From Toxorhynchites rutilus septentrionalis (taxonomy: Eukaryota > Arthropoda > Insecta > Diptera > Culicidae): a stretch of 64,000 nucleotides of DNA. Location: the NCBI RefSeq assembly GCF_029784135.1, contig NC_073746.1, forward strand, positions 166,400,825-166,464,824, given 5' to 3'. This document shows, in pieces, positions 32,471 to 45,391 of the stretch. The position numbers and the translations under genes were made by a program. The notes beneath the pieces are model-generated. The model did not search any database. It was not told the DNA's origin and worked only from the letters and a program-made list of their open reading frames with translations. How positions within the stretch are numbered: the stretch's first letter is position 1; the number at the start of each line of letters is the position of its first letter.

Positions 32471-33175
32471 TGTCACGATCTGACGACGACAGAGCCAATC
32501 TTCGTCAATTGGAAGCATCCTACAAAGTATTACTCCAATCAACCTACGAGAATTATGTGTCAAGGATTCCAGCAAGTGTTAAGCAAGACCCCTCACGTTT
32601 CTGGGATTTCATCAAGCAACGACATTCAAATAACCGAATCCCACATAACGTCAGCTACGATGGAGTGAATGCTCACAACAACACAGAAGCAGCAGACCTC
32701 TTCGCTACGTTCTTTGAAAGTGTATTCAGCAAAGGATCCCCGGTACAACGCCATGATTGTTACGCTCATCTGCCGTCTTATGATATAGACCTTCCTGATC
32801 ATTTTTCCACATCCGAAGTTCTAAAGGCTCTTGAGGATCTAGACGTTTAGAAAGGTTCTGGTTCGGATGGCATTCCGCCATTGCTCTTGAAGAAATGTAG
32901 TGCTACACTAGCAGCACCAATTTCGTATATATTCAATCACTCACTACAAGATCGGATATTTCCATCGGCATGGAAAATGGCAATCATTGTACCAATCCAC
33001 AAAACTGGCAACTGTAACCGCGTTTCAAACTATCGAGGTGTTTATTTACTTTGCAGCCTCAGCAAAGTTTTTGAAAAATTCATGAAAAATTCGCCATTCA
33101 TCTCTGAAAACCAACATGGTTTCATGAAGCACCGGTCAACAACTACAAACTTGATGTGTTACGTATCCACCCTGA
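32471..33175 (+). pseudogene. LINE E ORF2: RT fingers, palm partly deleted
   Basis: Reads NLRQLEASYKVLLQSTYENY, QDPSRFWDFIKQRHSNNRIP, VLKALEDLDV with a stop at 32848, KGSGSDGIPPLLLKKC, RIFPSAWKMAIIVPIHKTGN, YRGVYLLCSLSKVFEKF and HGFMKHRSTTTNLMCY. Motifs A and B are gone: sequence jumps at a CCCTGAC repeat (near 33168-33183) to the motif C region. Confidence 0.82.
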
Positions 33176-33179
33176 CTAC

Positions 33180-34010
33180 CCTGACCTCTCTTTCGCGGAT
33201 GATTTGAAACTATTTCGTATTGTCTCATCTTCCATGGACTTCGCAGCCTTACAGAACGATTTAAATGTGATAATAACATGGTGTGCCAATAATGGTATGC
33301 GGGTTAATATTGACAAATGTAAGGTGATAACCTTCACTCGTGGCACCAATCCGCTCAATTGTCGATACTTACTGGGGCTTGATCCTGTTGAACGAGTGCA
33401 GACAGTGTGTGATCTGGGCGTTAAATTCGATTCCAAGCTTAGTTTTAATGAGCACATAGGTACAATCACCGCCAAAGCATTTTCGGTATTGGGATTCATT
33501 CGTCGACATGCCTCTAGCTTCACTGATATTTATGCTCTCAAGACGTTATATTGCTCGTTGGTACGTAGTATATTGGAATATGCCGCTCCGATTTGGTGTC
33601 CGTATCAGGTAACGCAAATTCTCGCGATTGAAAAGGTACAAATTTTTTTTATTAGATTTGCTTTGTGGGAGCTACCATGGAGGGATCCAGAGAATCTACC
33701 ACATTATTCAGATTGATGTCAGCTTATTAGTTTAGAGACTTTGTATGCCAGACGTACAAATCAGCGACGATTGTTCGTATTCGACTTAGTGCAAGGTAAT
33801 ATTGATTGTCCCGCCCTGCTCGAACGAATTCCGTTTTACGTTCCTCCCAGACGACTACGTTACTCACCGTTATTAGCTATCCCTTCCCACAGAACTAACT
33901 ACGGTCATAATAGTCCTTTCGACTCGTGTCTCCGTGTGTTTAATGAAGTAGGGGAAGATTTTGATCTAACAATGTCGAAACATGAATTTATTAGTAGAAT
34001 TAGGAGATAA
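33180..34010 (+). pseudogene. LINE E ORF2: RT motif C to C-terminus
   Basis: Reads LSFADDLKLFRIVSSSMDF (motif C), CANNGMRVNIDKCKVITFTR, VCDLGVKFDSKLSFNEHI, KTLYCSLVRSILEYAAPIW, FALWELPWRDPENLPHYSD with a stop at 33714-33716, then LFVFDLVQGNIDCPALLER and YGHNSPFDSCLRVFNEVGE, ending at 34008. Except for the one stop it is open throughout. Confidence 0.85.
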
Positions 34011-34056
34011 AATAAGAAATATTCAATCAGTCTATACGAATTAAGCGAAGACGGTG

Positions 34057-34061
<5 letters not shown>

Positions 34062-34091
<30 letters not shown>

Positions 34092-34094
34092 AAT
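34062..34094 (+). repeat. (TAAA)n LINE tail
   Basis: About eight TAAA units directly after the LINE E C-terminus. CR1/T1-type LINEs end in such short tandem units rather than poly(A), so this marks the 3' end of LINE E. Confidence 0.85.
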
Positions 34095-34190
34095 TAATAT
34101 GAAAAATACGGGTCTAATGTTTTGTGGTAAAGAACAAATTTGCCACTTTTCACGGAAATCTGAGAACCATTAAATCGATTTGACATGGAA
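34095..34190 (+). repeat. dispersed repeat X, right half
   Basis: Inverse match to 20540-20640 (GGTCTAATGTTTTGTGGTAA, CACTTTTCACGGAAATCTGA). Together with 30948-31080 it brackets LINE E. Confidence 0.65.
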
Positions 34191-34403
34191 TGGTTGAATT
34201 TAGGGCGGCTTGGGACCACATTTTCTTTATTTACAATTAGATTCGATTTTATTCACAATACTAAAACCCTGTCCATAGCTGCAGTTCTCCAACTCCCGGC
34301 CGCACTTGCCTTGCCTGCTCAACCTGGCCCAACAACTTTGCTCGCAAGATGCACTTCTAGGAACTAGTTCAGGGCCTTCGAGAAATTTTAAAACTAGACT
34401 GAA

Positions 34404-34436
34404 ATTATATGGGATTGTGTTCAGGACACGACCGCT
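34404..34436 (+). mobile_element. solo left end of the GACGTAG family
   Basis: TTATATGGGATTGTGTTCAG with GGACACGACCGC repeats the family's terminal hairpin but lacks the following GACGTAG palindrome. It then runs into TA-rich and CTAG-rich sequence. A fragment only. Confidence 0.55.
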
Positions 34437-34640
34437 ATATGTATATATATAAAGTCCGCTATATTTATATATAAAGTCTAAACTAGAACTTGCTGACTAG
34501 AAACTACCTAAACTAGGACTAGGACTTATTAAATAATTATGGCTACGGCTACGACTATGGACTACAACTATCTAGACTAGAACTAGGACTTATAACTGTC
34601 TAAACTAGGATCTACAACTAGATATACCGACGACACCACG
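34437..34640 (+). repeat. TA run and degenerate CTAGAACTAGG repeats
   Basis: After a short TATATATA stretch, related words such as TCTAAACTAG, AACTAGGACTTA and GACTAGAA recur about ten times with changing spacing. It is not a clean array. No coding potential. Confidence 0.5.
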
Positions 34641-35029
34641 CTTCTTACAATATCATAAACTAAAAAAAGGGAAACTAAACGTAGGTTCTAAACCTATTGT
34701 TTACCCTTAAAACTGTGAACAAAATATATTTAGTGAATTATTTATTTCATAGGAAATTATATTCTCGCTATAACCGGATTACACGACTTTTATTCGCTTC
34801 CAGTCGAGAATCATAATTTTGGAAACTTCTCGTTGAAATTTATTTTCAACAAATAGCATATTATAGAGTTCGCGTTCACAAAAAAAAAATTAATGTCTGC
34901 AACACAAAAATTCACACAATATCTCATCTCAGGAAAATGTGCCTTCGCGAATAATCGGAATACAACTATCATAAAATAACTGACAGACAATCATGTCATC
35001 ACCATAATTTCGACAGAGAAATTTTTAAG
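34641..35029. other. AT-rich, no feature
   Basis: No ORF of note and no repeat matched elsewhere in the window. Confidence 0.5.
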
Positions 35030-35375
35030 GCCAAACTTATTTTATACATGTACCTACTATATCAAATATTATTTGAATAAATTTGGAAAAAAAAAATGCA
35101 TAAATCTGTCCCATTTAGCTTGATGTGTGCAAGTGTCCTCTTTGCCCCCACTAGGGGACCACTTTACCTCCAGGCGAAAAAAATGTTCCATTTATCACCT
35201 TTTTTTATTATGATGAAAAATGTACTATTTTGAATTTTTATAGTAAAAGCCGATGGCTATCTTGAACAACAATGAGTTGAACTATAATATTCTTCGAAAG
35301 ACGGGAATTGAAGCGATATGTGGACGCTGGAAATGGACTTATTTCTTAGGGTGACTACTATGTCCCCACTTACCC
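35030..35375 (+). mobile_element. GGGG-TIR element, 3' fragment
   Basis: Matches the right third of the elements at 44467-45389 and 62421-63341: TACATGTACCTACTA, CCCATTTAGCTTGATGTGTG, TTGAACAACAATGAGTTGAA and the terminal CTTAGGGTGACTACTATG, CCCCACTTACCC, followed by TA. The left two thirds are missing. Confidence 0.75.
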
Positions 35376-36362
35376 TATGGCGAATAGTGAGCCCAAGAAG
35401 AACGTTTATAAATTCTATGAGCACAGAATTTTTCGGACTTTTCTGGTATGCCCACTTTCAAACTTTGTTATTCCGTCAATTGTTGTCTGTCTGAAATCAA
35501 ATGAATTTCCATCATCCAGCTATCAAATATTAACAAGAGCATTCTCCGCAAAAAAACCGTAAAATTCTCATGCAAATTCAATAGGATGTAAATTGAACAC
35601 AACAAAACTATAAATTTCGGTGCGGAGATAGCGAATCACATCAGCACAAATGGAGTCAAATTATTTCGTACACCGTTGCACGAAAGTTGTTCATCCCAGC
35701 ATTCGGATAGTGTTGGGATACAACATTCTGAGGAATCGAAAATACATTGTAGAAAAACATAAAGCTGATTGCTTCTTCTGTCATAAACCGATCTATTTGC
35801 CACCGACTGCTCGATTGCTGATTGGACGATTGCTGAACTCGCAAACGGTTTCCGTTGCATTTGAGAAGTAATCGATGTGGATATATTCAATCATGACTGA
35901 AATGGATCATGTATTTTATTTTGTCGGTGGAGCTCACCGATAATCCGAATAATCCGTTTAAAATAAACATCGAAGCGTTTACCGACCGCGTAATGACATA
36001 AATGTTTAGCGTGTCAACTCAGAGGTGATAAGCTGACCGCAGCAACACTAAATAAGCCCGTGTTCATTGGCGCAACGGATGGATAAACAATTGAAATAGG
36101 TAGCAAATATCACAGTGGGAGCGTTCATAATTCACGAGTGAAAAGATTGAACCCGCAAATTGTATCAGCTGAATTGATCCCTCTTAAAAGACATATTTTA
36201 CGCATTATTTGTATCTGTATAATATAATGATTTTCAAAACTCAAGCGCATTTTTTTTTGCAGCTCAATATTCTGTTTTCCGATTTTTTTCCGAAAAAACA
36301 AATAGGAAATTTGGCCATTTTTTGTGGGGCGGTTAAAATGAACATAAGGAGGGAATAAGACG
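35376..36362. other. no recognised gene
   Basis: Short overlapping ORFs on both strands (up to 84 codons, 35636-35890) with no recognised motif. Base composition resembles ordinary intergenic DNA. Confidence 0.45.
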
Positions 36363-37197
36363 AATAAGAATTTTCTTCGCTCTGAATTAATTTATCTTAG
36401 AAAATTGTCTACAAAACTTTTCAACAAAGCAAAAATTACCTTTGATTGGACAGATTACAAAAACTGTCTAACAGAATATAACAAAGAAATCCGTAAAGCT
36501 AAGAGAAGGGATTGGAAGTTCACATGTGAACAGGTAGAAAGTTTACCTGTTGTAGCAAGACTTCATGAAGCCCTTTCTAAGGATCATACCAACGGACTTT
36601 GTAGTCTGAAAAAAGGAAATGGTCGATATACAACCGATTCCCAGGAAACACTTAGTATCATGATGGAAACACACTTCCCAGGCTCAATCCAATTGATTTC
36701 CGGACACGCACAGGTCTTCAACACAGCTCAATCTTGTTCAATCAGAGATGAGAATAGAGCTATGAATTGGCTAGGGCGGTCTTCACGAAGTCAAGGGTTC
36801 AATGGGCAGTGGATTCCTTGAAGCCCTTTAAATCTCCAGGACCAGACGGGATTTATCCGGTGCTATTACAAAAAAGCAAGGATATCACTGCCCCTCTTCT
36901 AACGGAGATGTTTAGAGCTAGTATGGTACTAAGCTACATTCCTAGTAAATGGCGAGAAGTCCGGGTTATATTTATTCCCAAGGCTGGCAAACGTGACAGG
37001 ACGACTCCCAAAGCGTATAGACCAATTATTCTAACATCTGTCATCTTAAAAATGATGGAAAAGATCATTGATCTCCATATCGAACTATCATATTTGAACA
37101 GGAGACCATTAAACAAATTTCAATTTGCCTACCAAGCAAATAAATCAACTGTAACAGCGCTTCACACGTTAATTTCAAAAAATAGAGAAGTCTTTTG
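36363..37197 (+). pseudogene. LINE G ORF2: linker and RT fingers
   Basis: The first block (36363-36830) reads FDWTDYKNCLTEYNKEIRKA, SLPVVARLHEALSKDHTNGL and DSQETLSIMMETHFPGS. The second (from about 36770) reads VQWAVDSLKPFKSPGPDGIY, PSKWREVRVIFIPKAGKRDR and KAYRPIILTSVILKMMEKII, ending FAYQANKSTVTALHTL and a frameshift near 37190. Confidence 0.83.
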
Positions 37198-38615
37198 ATG
37201 CTAATGAAATCTCACTTACAGCTTTTCTTGATATTGAGGGAGCATTTCTACAACTCTATAAATAAAGCTATGAAAAAAGGTAGTTTTGACGTGTGCATCT
37301 CCAACTGGATACATGCCATGCTCACCAACCGACTAAGAACAGCTAAATTAGGAGGATCTACTCTAACAACGAATCCAACTAGAGGTTGCCTTCAAGGAGG
37401 AGTTCTGTCTCCTCTGTTGTGGTCCCTAGTTGTCGACGATCTTCTTAATAACCTAGCTAATTTAGGATACGAAGTCATTGGTTTTGCTGATGACATAATC
37501 ATCTTAGTGAGGGGTAAATGTGAGTATACTATTTCCAATAGAATGCAAACAGCGCTTAACTACACACTCAAATGGTGCAACTTGGAAGGACTTGTTAATC
37601 CTTCAAAAACAGTCATAATTCCATTTACCAGAAAAAGAAAGTATAAGATTCCATCTCTTAGATTGGGAGGTGTACAATTGGAGCTTTCAAAACGAACCAA
37701 ATATTTAGGTGTCATGCTTGACCAAAAACTAAATTGGAACGACCAACTGGAGTATGCAATATCTAAAGCCCAGACTGCTCTCTGGACTTGTAGTAGTATA
37801 TTCGGGAAAAAGTGGGGATTAAAACCGAGAATGATTCACTGGATCTACTCGGCAATTGTGAGTCCCAAACTAACATATGCTTCGCTAGTGTGGTGGCCTA
37901 ACACTACATAAATATCAGCTCAGAAAAAGCTCGATAAACTACAACGTCTGGCATGCTTATCAATAACTGGAGCAATGCCCAGCGCGCCTTCCAAAGCCCT
38001 AGATGCTCTTTTATACCTTCTACCCTTTCACCAATATGTGCAACATGAAGCGGAAAAAGGTGCTCTTAGGCTGAAACGTATAAAACATTTTCTAGAAGGA
38101 GATCTCACAGGGCACTTACAAACCCTGAAAGATTTTCAACTGAACACTATAGTAAGCATGAATGAAAACTGGATGGAAACAAAGACCATCTTCAGTGTTC
38201 CCTTCAAAGTGATTGAATTCAATCGCAACGAATGGGAAGAAGGCGATCCCAAAACTTTTCCAGGATCACTCGTGTTTTATACCGATGGATCTAAAATCGG
38301 TAAATCTACGGGAGCTGGTATTACTGGACCAGGAATCGACATGTCAATTCCAATGGGACAGTGGCCTACAGTTTTTCAAGCAGAAATACAAGCTATTCTA
38401 ACATGTACAAATATTCGTTTGACTAGAAAATACAGGTATGCCAATATCTGTATCTTCTCAGATAGCCAAGCAGCTCTTAATGCAGTAAAATCATACACAG
38501 GTCAGTCAAAGCTAGTTGGGGAATGTATTTTATCCTTAAAACAACTAGCTGCTACTAACGAAGTTAACCTATACTGGGTACCTGGTCACTGCGGTATAGA
38601 AGGTAATGAAAAAAA
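37198..38615 (+). pseudogene. LINE G ORF2: RT palm, thumb and RNase H
   Basis: Motif A survives out of frame near 37225 (FLDIEGAF). Then come CISNWIHAMLTNRLRTAKLG, RGCLQGGVLSPLLWSLVVDD (motif B), VIGFADDIIILVRGK (motif C) and KYLGVMLDQKLNWNDQL. A stop lies at 37909-37911. RNase H follows: LVFYTDGSKIGKSTGAGITG (Asp), VFQAEIQAILTC (Glu), CIFSDSQAALNAV (Asp) and YWVPGHCGIEGNE, with a frameshift right at the last catalytic segment near 38607. Confidence 0.86.
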
Positions 38616-39151
38616 CCGATCTCTTAGCAAGATTAGGATCTTCAACTAAATTCGTCGGGCCTGGGCCATTTTGTGGATTATCTACATCATGCATGAAATC
38701 GGAGCTCAAAACCTGGGAAATATCAATGATTGGAGCCAACTGGAGGGCTCTATCAACACCAAGACAATCCAAATTATTCATTACACCTTGTAACAGAATA
38801 ACACGCAACCTACTCAGCTTGAATAAGGCAGATTTGAGTACATCAACCGGTTTATTGACCGGACACTGTCCGAGCAGGTATCACCTTAAAAAAATCGGAA
38901 AACTGGCAGATGATAACTGTCTTTTCTGCAATTTCGAAGCTAAGACTTCAGAACATTTACTGTGTCAATGCAGTACACTAATTCAGCGAAGACTGCGAAT
39001 TTTTGGAAAGGACATTCTTATGCCTAACGAGATTTAGTCTGCTGAACCAAAACAGGTAAGGAACTTCATAAAGGAAGTCATACCTTCGTGGGGGGATATG
39101 CAAAGTCCTGGTGCGACTATCACTTATTCCCTGAGTGATAGAACGAACTGA
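38606..39151 (+). pseudogene. LINE G ORF2: end of RNase H and C-terminus
   Basis: Continues in another frame as KTDLLARLGSSTKFVGPGPF, then WRALSTPRQSKLFITPCNRI, LLTGHCPSRYHLKKIGKLAD and the Cys/His tail NCLFCNFEAKTSEHLLCQCS. A stop at 39035-39037 is followed in frame by FIKEVIPSWGDM. Confidence 0.8.
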
Positions 39152-39240
39152 CACAGCATGCATAGCAAACTGGAGTGCACTACAATAGATCAAACTGATG
39201 GTCGCAGTGGTAATATGCTCCTACAGAAGAAGATAAATTT

Positions 39241-41429
39241 ATCTGTTTCGAACATGCCTAATATGGATTCTATATTCACTAACATACCGAAATATAACCA
39301 TCAGAGAATTTTAGCTCGAAATTAATAACGATACAGTTTTTGTTCAATTACTCCACCTTAACAGTTGGATGTTACGAGATGGTTCACATATAATAAAATA
39401 TCATGTAGGAGGTATACAGATAATTAAAACGCATTGATTGTTCCTCAAATTATAAATGATTAATTTTAGCATACGTTCATTTTTCATGGTTCGTCGATTT
39501 TTTCAAAACGAAAAACTCGTTTACTTCGAATACATAATCAGAAAGAGGTAGACCTTAAATTGAAATCAGGAATGGAAAGCTATTCCCACAGATAAGCGCC
39601 TTTGGGCGCACCCACATCCGACGGTAATCCTTCTCAGGAAAATTTTTCGTCCTAAAACTCAACCACTTCAGGCAAATCCGGACCAGATAAATCGAACAAA
39701 AACCCCATCCAGTTTGTGTGTTTCCGGATCACTTTTCTCCATGTTCGTACCGTTACTGATGGGAGCGCCAAAATCGGCATTCTGTTCATCATCATGACAT
39801 AACCCCTGTCATCGCATCCGTTCACGCTTGGAGCCAACGGCGAGTAGTTTTTATCCAGGTTTCGGCTGAAGGCGCTTCACATCCTTGCTTCGCCTCCCAA
39901 CCCAAACCGAATTCCGTTTTGGGTGTGTATCTGTTGTTCGAAAAACGATATCGAAAAACAGCAGGAAAAGGCACGCGGCGATCGGTTCCGACCGCAGCAG
40001 GAAAACAAGAAAGGATGTTTTGGGCAGGTCGGTACATGTGATATGCGTGCAAATTGGCCAATGGAACCGTGCCGAAGCAGCACTCAATTCCGGACGTGAC
40101 GATGATGGAGAGTTGCGTTTGAGCGATGGCGGTTATGCCTTGTGTCGGTCACATCAGTTTTTTGTGAAGTCTGATAATGTTACGGACGTTTTGTGAGTCG
40201 TAATACCAAACTACATGCGAAGGGTGGTTTGTCGTGCGCGATGAAATCGCACCGTACAATGTAATCTGCAATGCAATCTAAATCCCGAAACACCTCAATT
40301 ATATTTGTTTTAATCAATGTAAGGCTCAACAGAGGAAGTCACATTTGATTCCGGAACAAATATAAGTATTCATCCAACCCATTTAAATACCATATAAATG
40401 ACCCTTTCTATATGAAACATTACGGGATGCAATCGCATTCAACTGGAATTTCAAACACCATATATGTGCACGTCATTTGACAGATGGAGAAGTCATAAAA
40501 CTAATAGAGGAATTGTTAGAATTGTTAACATCAGTGATGATGAGCCTTAATAAGATCCCTAGTGACTCGAACATTCGCTGCCAATTTAATCGTGCGCCGA
40601 TTGTGGCTGTCATGATTATCCTCACCACGTATCCACGTTTCCTCTTGCAACCTCCAGCTGATATCCTAGCTGTAAAATGGAAAATAAATTTAACAGCCGC
40701 GAGTTTACGCAGCAAAAAAAAAACAGTTGAATGTAATTTAATGGCGCCGCAATGGAAAGCCGTAGATGAGTGGAGCATTGAAATACCAGAAAAAAAAACA
40801 CTGGCAGCAACAATTTTCCACGTTTTTGGATTCATTCCAGGAGTGAGAATGATAATTGAGGCAAAGTGTTCAAATTGAAATTCATTCCACTAAAAGCCAC
40901 TTTAGCTGATAGCATTTCCAGAGAGCGGGCATTCGCTGCCGAAACGGTGGAATGGAGGGTTACAGAAACATTGTCCATTGAGTTTTGGTGTTTGTGTAAC
41001 ACCTTTCGGAAATGTTTGTAAATGGATTACGTTTGTATCACACAATAGTTCTCTACCGATATTGTCGGCGCTCGAAAGGGTAATTACCATTTAACCCACA
41101 AGATGTACTCAGAACTAAACAGGGTTTTCCTAAATTGAATATACTAGCGACGCAAACTGTAGACGGTGAGTTAGAAAAACAGATTTTTCATGAACATTCT
41201 TTCAAAATTTTCCGACCTGGAAAATCGAACCATTTGAATTTTGTTGTTCTGACATTTTCGGATAGCTGGCGGATTTTATGCCAACTCGTCTTAGGAGTTG
41301 GCAGCACGATCTCAGATAGTAGTGAAACGTTGTGGGTGTAAAGACATGGGTCATTTAAGCAACTTTGCATACTTGAAATATTCGAAAAATAATTAGACTA
41401 CTTTTTGGAAAAAAGCCAATTGTTTTTTT
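39241..41429. other. no recognised gene; likely single-copy DNA in part
   Basis: 39640-40130 is GC-richer than the surroundings, with overlapping short ORFs on both strands. 40477-40878 is open on the plus strand for 133 codons without any recognised motif, and the opposite strand is also open there, which argues against coding. No TIR pair or array is seen. Confidence 0.4.
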
Positions 41430-42440
<1,011 letters not shown>

Positions 42441-42754
42441 TGAAAGGCGTTAACGTTCTATGTGATCGGACGAATAGTAGATGCAGTTTACAAGCAGTAT
42501 GAGTGATTTGAAGAGCTTAAACGAGCAGTATACTCTGCGTATAACGAGATACACACCATAACATGGCGCAGCTGGGTCGAAACCACCCCGAATGGGATAT
42601 TTGATCTGATTGAGAACTAAAGATGACCTACGAACTAGAAATTTATTGTAATTTATGTGAAATTGACGTTAATTTTGTATAGGAGTGAGAGTTTTTCCAT
42701 CTGGTTCTATAGTTATGAAACACTGGAATTTTAGTTTTTCAATGTTTCGCGCCT

Positions 42755-43031
42755 TGTGCTCCCTTGGCCGAGTGGTTAGCGTCACAACTAACATGCCGGG
42801 TGTTCGGGTTCGATTCCCGTTCTGGTCGGGGGAATTTTTCGTCAAAGAAATTTCCTCCGACTTGCACTGTGATCACGCGTATTCTAGAGCTTGCCACTCA
42901 GAATGCATTCAAGGCGTGTTACTTGGCATAGAAATCTCAACAAAGTACTAATAAAAATGACGCAAGTAATACTACGTTGAGACGGCGAAGTTCCTCTAGG
43001 AACGTTAGTGCCATTGAAGAAGAAGAAGAAG
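42755..43031 (+). mobile_element. tRNA-derived SINE, copy 1
   Basis: 277 bases flanked by a 13-base duplication ATGTTTCGCGCCT (42742-42754 and 43032-43044). The head has an A box (TGGCCGAGTGG, 42765) and a B box (GGGTTCGATTCCC, 42806), an intact internal pol III promoter. The tail is a GAA repeat (GAAGAAGAAGAAG). The head's TGGCCGAGTGGTTAGCG resembles a class II (Ser/Leu-type) tRNA. Same family as 53214-53487. Confidence 0.93.
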
Positions 43032-43299
43032 ATGTTTCGCGCCTGAACACAACAATGAAGCTCAAATGACCAGGCTTATAAATGAACATAGTTATTATAT
43101 CCCACACCATATACTTCAATTCAACCGACTTCTTACATATCTCTGGAAACTCAAAAAATTTGAGTGGTTCTATAGTTGTGAAACGCAGTGTATTTTCATT
43201 TATTATATGAGTGTAACGAATGTATGTTATGACAAAGAATGTTTCCAAAAGAATACATTTTGCTATATACCATAACGAAAAGTTCTTCAGTGTTTAGGT

Positions 43300-43663
43300 T
43301 ATCTTCACTGCCGAAAAAAAAGTTCAATGTGGATGGTCCTGATGGGTTCAACGGGTACTGGCGGGATTACATACATGTTCTGGAATTCTATCTCCTACCG
43401 TTTTTGCATGGATATCGTCACAAAAAATTCACATTCCAGCAAAACAATACTACTGTTCATACCAGCAAGGAAACTAAGCAATGGATAATCCTAATAGGCA
43501 GAATTTACACTGAGGATGGTAAACCACGACTGAAGAGCTCAAGGTCGTAATTTCGGAAACATGGAAAAATATTGAGAAATCCGTTCGGCAGAATTTGGTA
43601 AATAGTATTCCGACAAAAATTTTCCATGTTATTAGCCGAAATGGCAAAGTTGTCAATTATTGA
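43300..43663 (+). pseudogene. Tc1-like transposase relic
   Basis: Pieces of a Tc1-type transposase C-terminal half: FNVDGPDGFNGYWRD, VLEFYLLPFLHGYRHKKFTF, QQNNTTVHTSKETKQWI, then after a frameshift ELKVVISETWKNIEKSV and FHVISRNGKVVNY with a stop at 43661. The usual QQDN catalytic Asp reads Asn here, and the segment that would carry the last acidic residue is deleted. Dead copy; no inverted repeats found around it. Confidence 0.8.
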
Positions 43664-44466
43664 CATGTAAATCAGCCGATCGTTTTGAATTTTTCGTTGA
43701 TAATACTTATGAATTTTGAAATGGCCTCATAAAAACTGGACAGCTGAAATTATCATATTTAAACACAATAAATAAACAAACAACTCTTTTGAACGAAATT
43801 GACGTTAAATATACTTTATTCTAAGCATCCAACAATGTATGAATGTATCTTGTTGATATTTTAACTGTTTGTGTTGCAACGAAATAGAATCAGGGTGGTC
43901 TTATAGAAGTTAGACAGAATGTATTGTTCAATCAGATTGTGTGATAGCAAATCTCGTTCAACAATTGAAGGACTGAATGTTTTCAAAAGATATTGTTTTT
44001 AACATGCTCCGAGTGATAAATTGGTTTGATATTATTTCGATTTCATAATTATTTTTTTTACTCTATCGTGCTTTTATTCCTTTTTAATCAAACGCTTTAT
44101 TATAACTTTATTATGATTAATTTTGTGATGTTTAGCTCAAATTTATAAAGATTACTATGATACGAAAACTTTCATCGATGGATTATTATGATATTGATTC
44201 AATTAAATCCTAGATAAAATTTAAAAATAACAAAAATAAAGTAAAAAAAAACATGTTATCGTTTCTCTTACTAAAACGTCGGACAATGTTCAATTGAAAG
44301 CTTACATTTTTATCTGAAATTTTAATGTAGCCATAACCGCGACAAACTGCGGTAACAATACTTTCAAGCTGGTTTTCTACAAAACACAGTTTTTCATTAT
44401 TTGTTTTTATATCAGGCATCCTATAATCAAATTTTACAATATCTCATGAAAGAGATTTATTTTGTA
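43664..44466. other. AT-rich, no feature
   Basis: May include the untranslated end of the Tc1 relic. I found no inverted repeat or ORF to support. Confidence 0.45.
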
Positions 44467-45389
44467 GGGGTAGTGGGGGCAAATTGGTCATGGTGGGCAA
44501 AGTGGTCATCCGCTTGTTTGGTAGTATAACTATTGACTATAGATGCCGTATTGATAGTCACCTTATGTTTGAAGAATTTAATGACTTTTGAGTCACCCTG
44601 TACTTCAGTAGAGCTGTCGCATGTCAAAATACAAACAAAAACAGAAATTACTCTCTCGATAGCCATTCGGCCGTAGTTCTGTGCGCATGGTATCTAAGGA
44701 ATTTCTCGTGAAATTTAGTTTATTCAATCTGATATGCTGGACAAATTATCATTTTCGACGACTATTAACATATTCTAGGAGATGTGAACAGATATTTTGT
44801 TTAATCTCAGCAATTAATTAGCATAGAAATTATTTTCATGTTTGGGGGTAAAGTGGTCATAGGTGAATAACAACTTACAATGTTCTGTTTACTAAAGCTG
44901 ATATACATCATCACATTCTGCTCTTAAAGATGTTCCTTTTGAGGCTTTGACCCTGAAAAAATATGCCACTCCAACTAAACCAAGCCTCATTATGCGGAAC
45001 GTTATATGTTTCTTACTACGCTTTTGTATGCAAGAGAAAATTTAAATTGAGACTCTAGGTGAATAGGCCAAGCTTACTTCCTACATGTACCTACTACATC
45101 AAATATGATTTGAACAAATTTGGACAAAAAAATGTATAAGTCTATCCCATTTAGCTTGATATATGCGAGTGACCACTCTACCTCCAAGCAAAAAAAAAAG
45201 TTCGATTTTCAACCTTCTTTCTAATGATGAAAAATGTACTATTTTGAATTTTTATTGTAAAAGCCGTTTGCTATCTTGAACAACAATGAGTTGAACTCTA
45301 ATATTCTTCGAGAAACGGGAATAGAAGCGGTATGTGGACGCTGAAAATGGGCATATTCCTTAGGGTGACCACTATGCCCCCGCTTCCCC
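44467..45389. mobile_element. GGGG-TIR element, copy 1
   Basis: After TA (44465-44466) it starts GGGGTAGTGGGGGCAAATTG and ends ACTATGCCCCCGCTTCCCC, followed by TA (45390-45391). Subterminal GGTCA/TGACC motifs extend the inverted repeat to about 25 bases. The whole 923 bases are repeated at 62421-63341, and the right third at 35030-35375. No transposase. TA duplication suggests Tc1/mariner. Confidence 0.82.
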
Positions 45390-45391
45390 TA

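Larger units (their letters stand above)
31081..34094 (+). mobile_element. CR1/T1-like LINE E, 5'-truncated
   Basis: Holds most of ORF2 from within the endonuclease to the C-terminus, then a 3' tail of about eight TAAA units (34062-34094). A deleted DD37E mariner interrupts the endonuclease. An internal deletion near 33170 removes the RT palm core. Related to LINE C. Confidence 0.85.
36363..39240 (+). mobile_element. RNase H-bearing LINE G, 5'-truncated
   Basis: Plus-strand LINE holding the linker, RT and RNase H of ORF2 in four frame-shifted blocks, plus a short 3' sequence. RT motifs (GCLQGGVLSPLLW, FADDI) and RNase H point to the I/Outcast/R1-like assemblage; a finer clade call needs a tree. 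It differs clearly from LINEs F1 and F2. Confidence 0.82.

Noticed and set aside
39652..40087. Overlapping minus-strand ORFs of 60-79 codons
   Set aside because: Three frames are open at once in a GC-richer patch, with no motif and no clear splice sites.
40477..40878. 133-codon plus-strand ORF
   Set aside because: The opposite strand is open over the same span (40473-40835), composition is ordinary and no domain is visible.
42755..42840. A functional tRNA gene
   Set aside because: A and B boxes are good, but the sequence is the head of a 277-base SINE with target duplications, and a second copy is at 53.2 kb.
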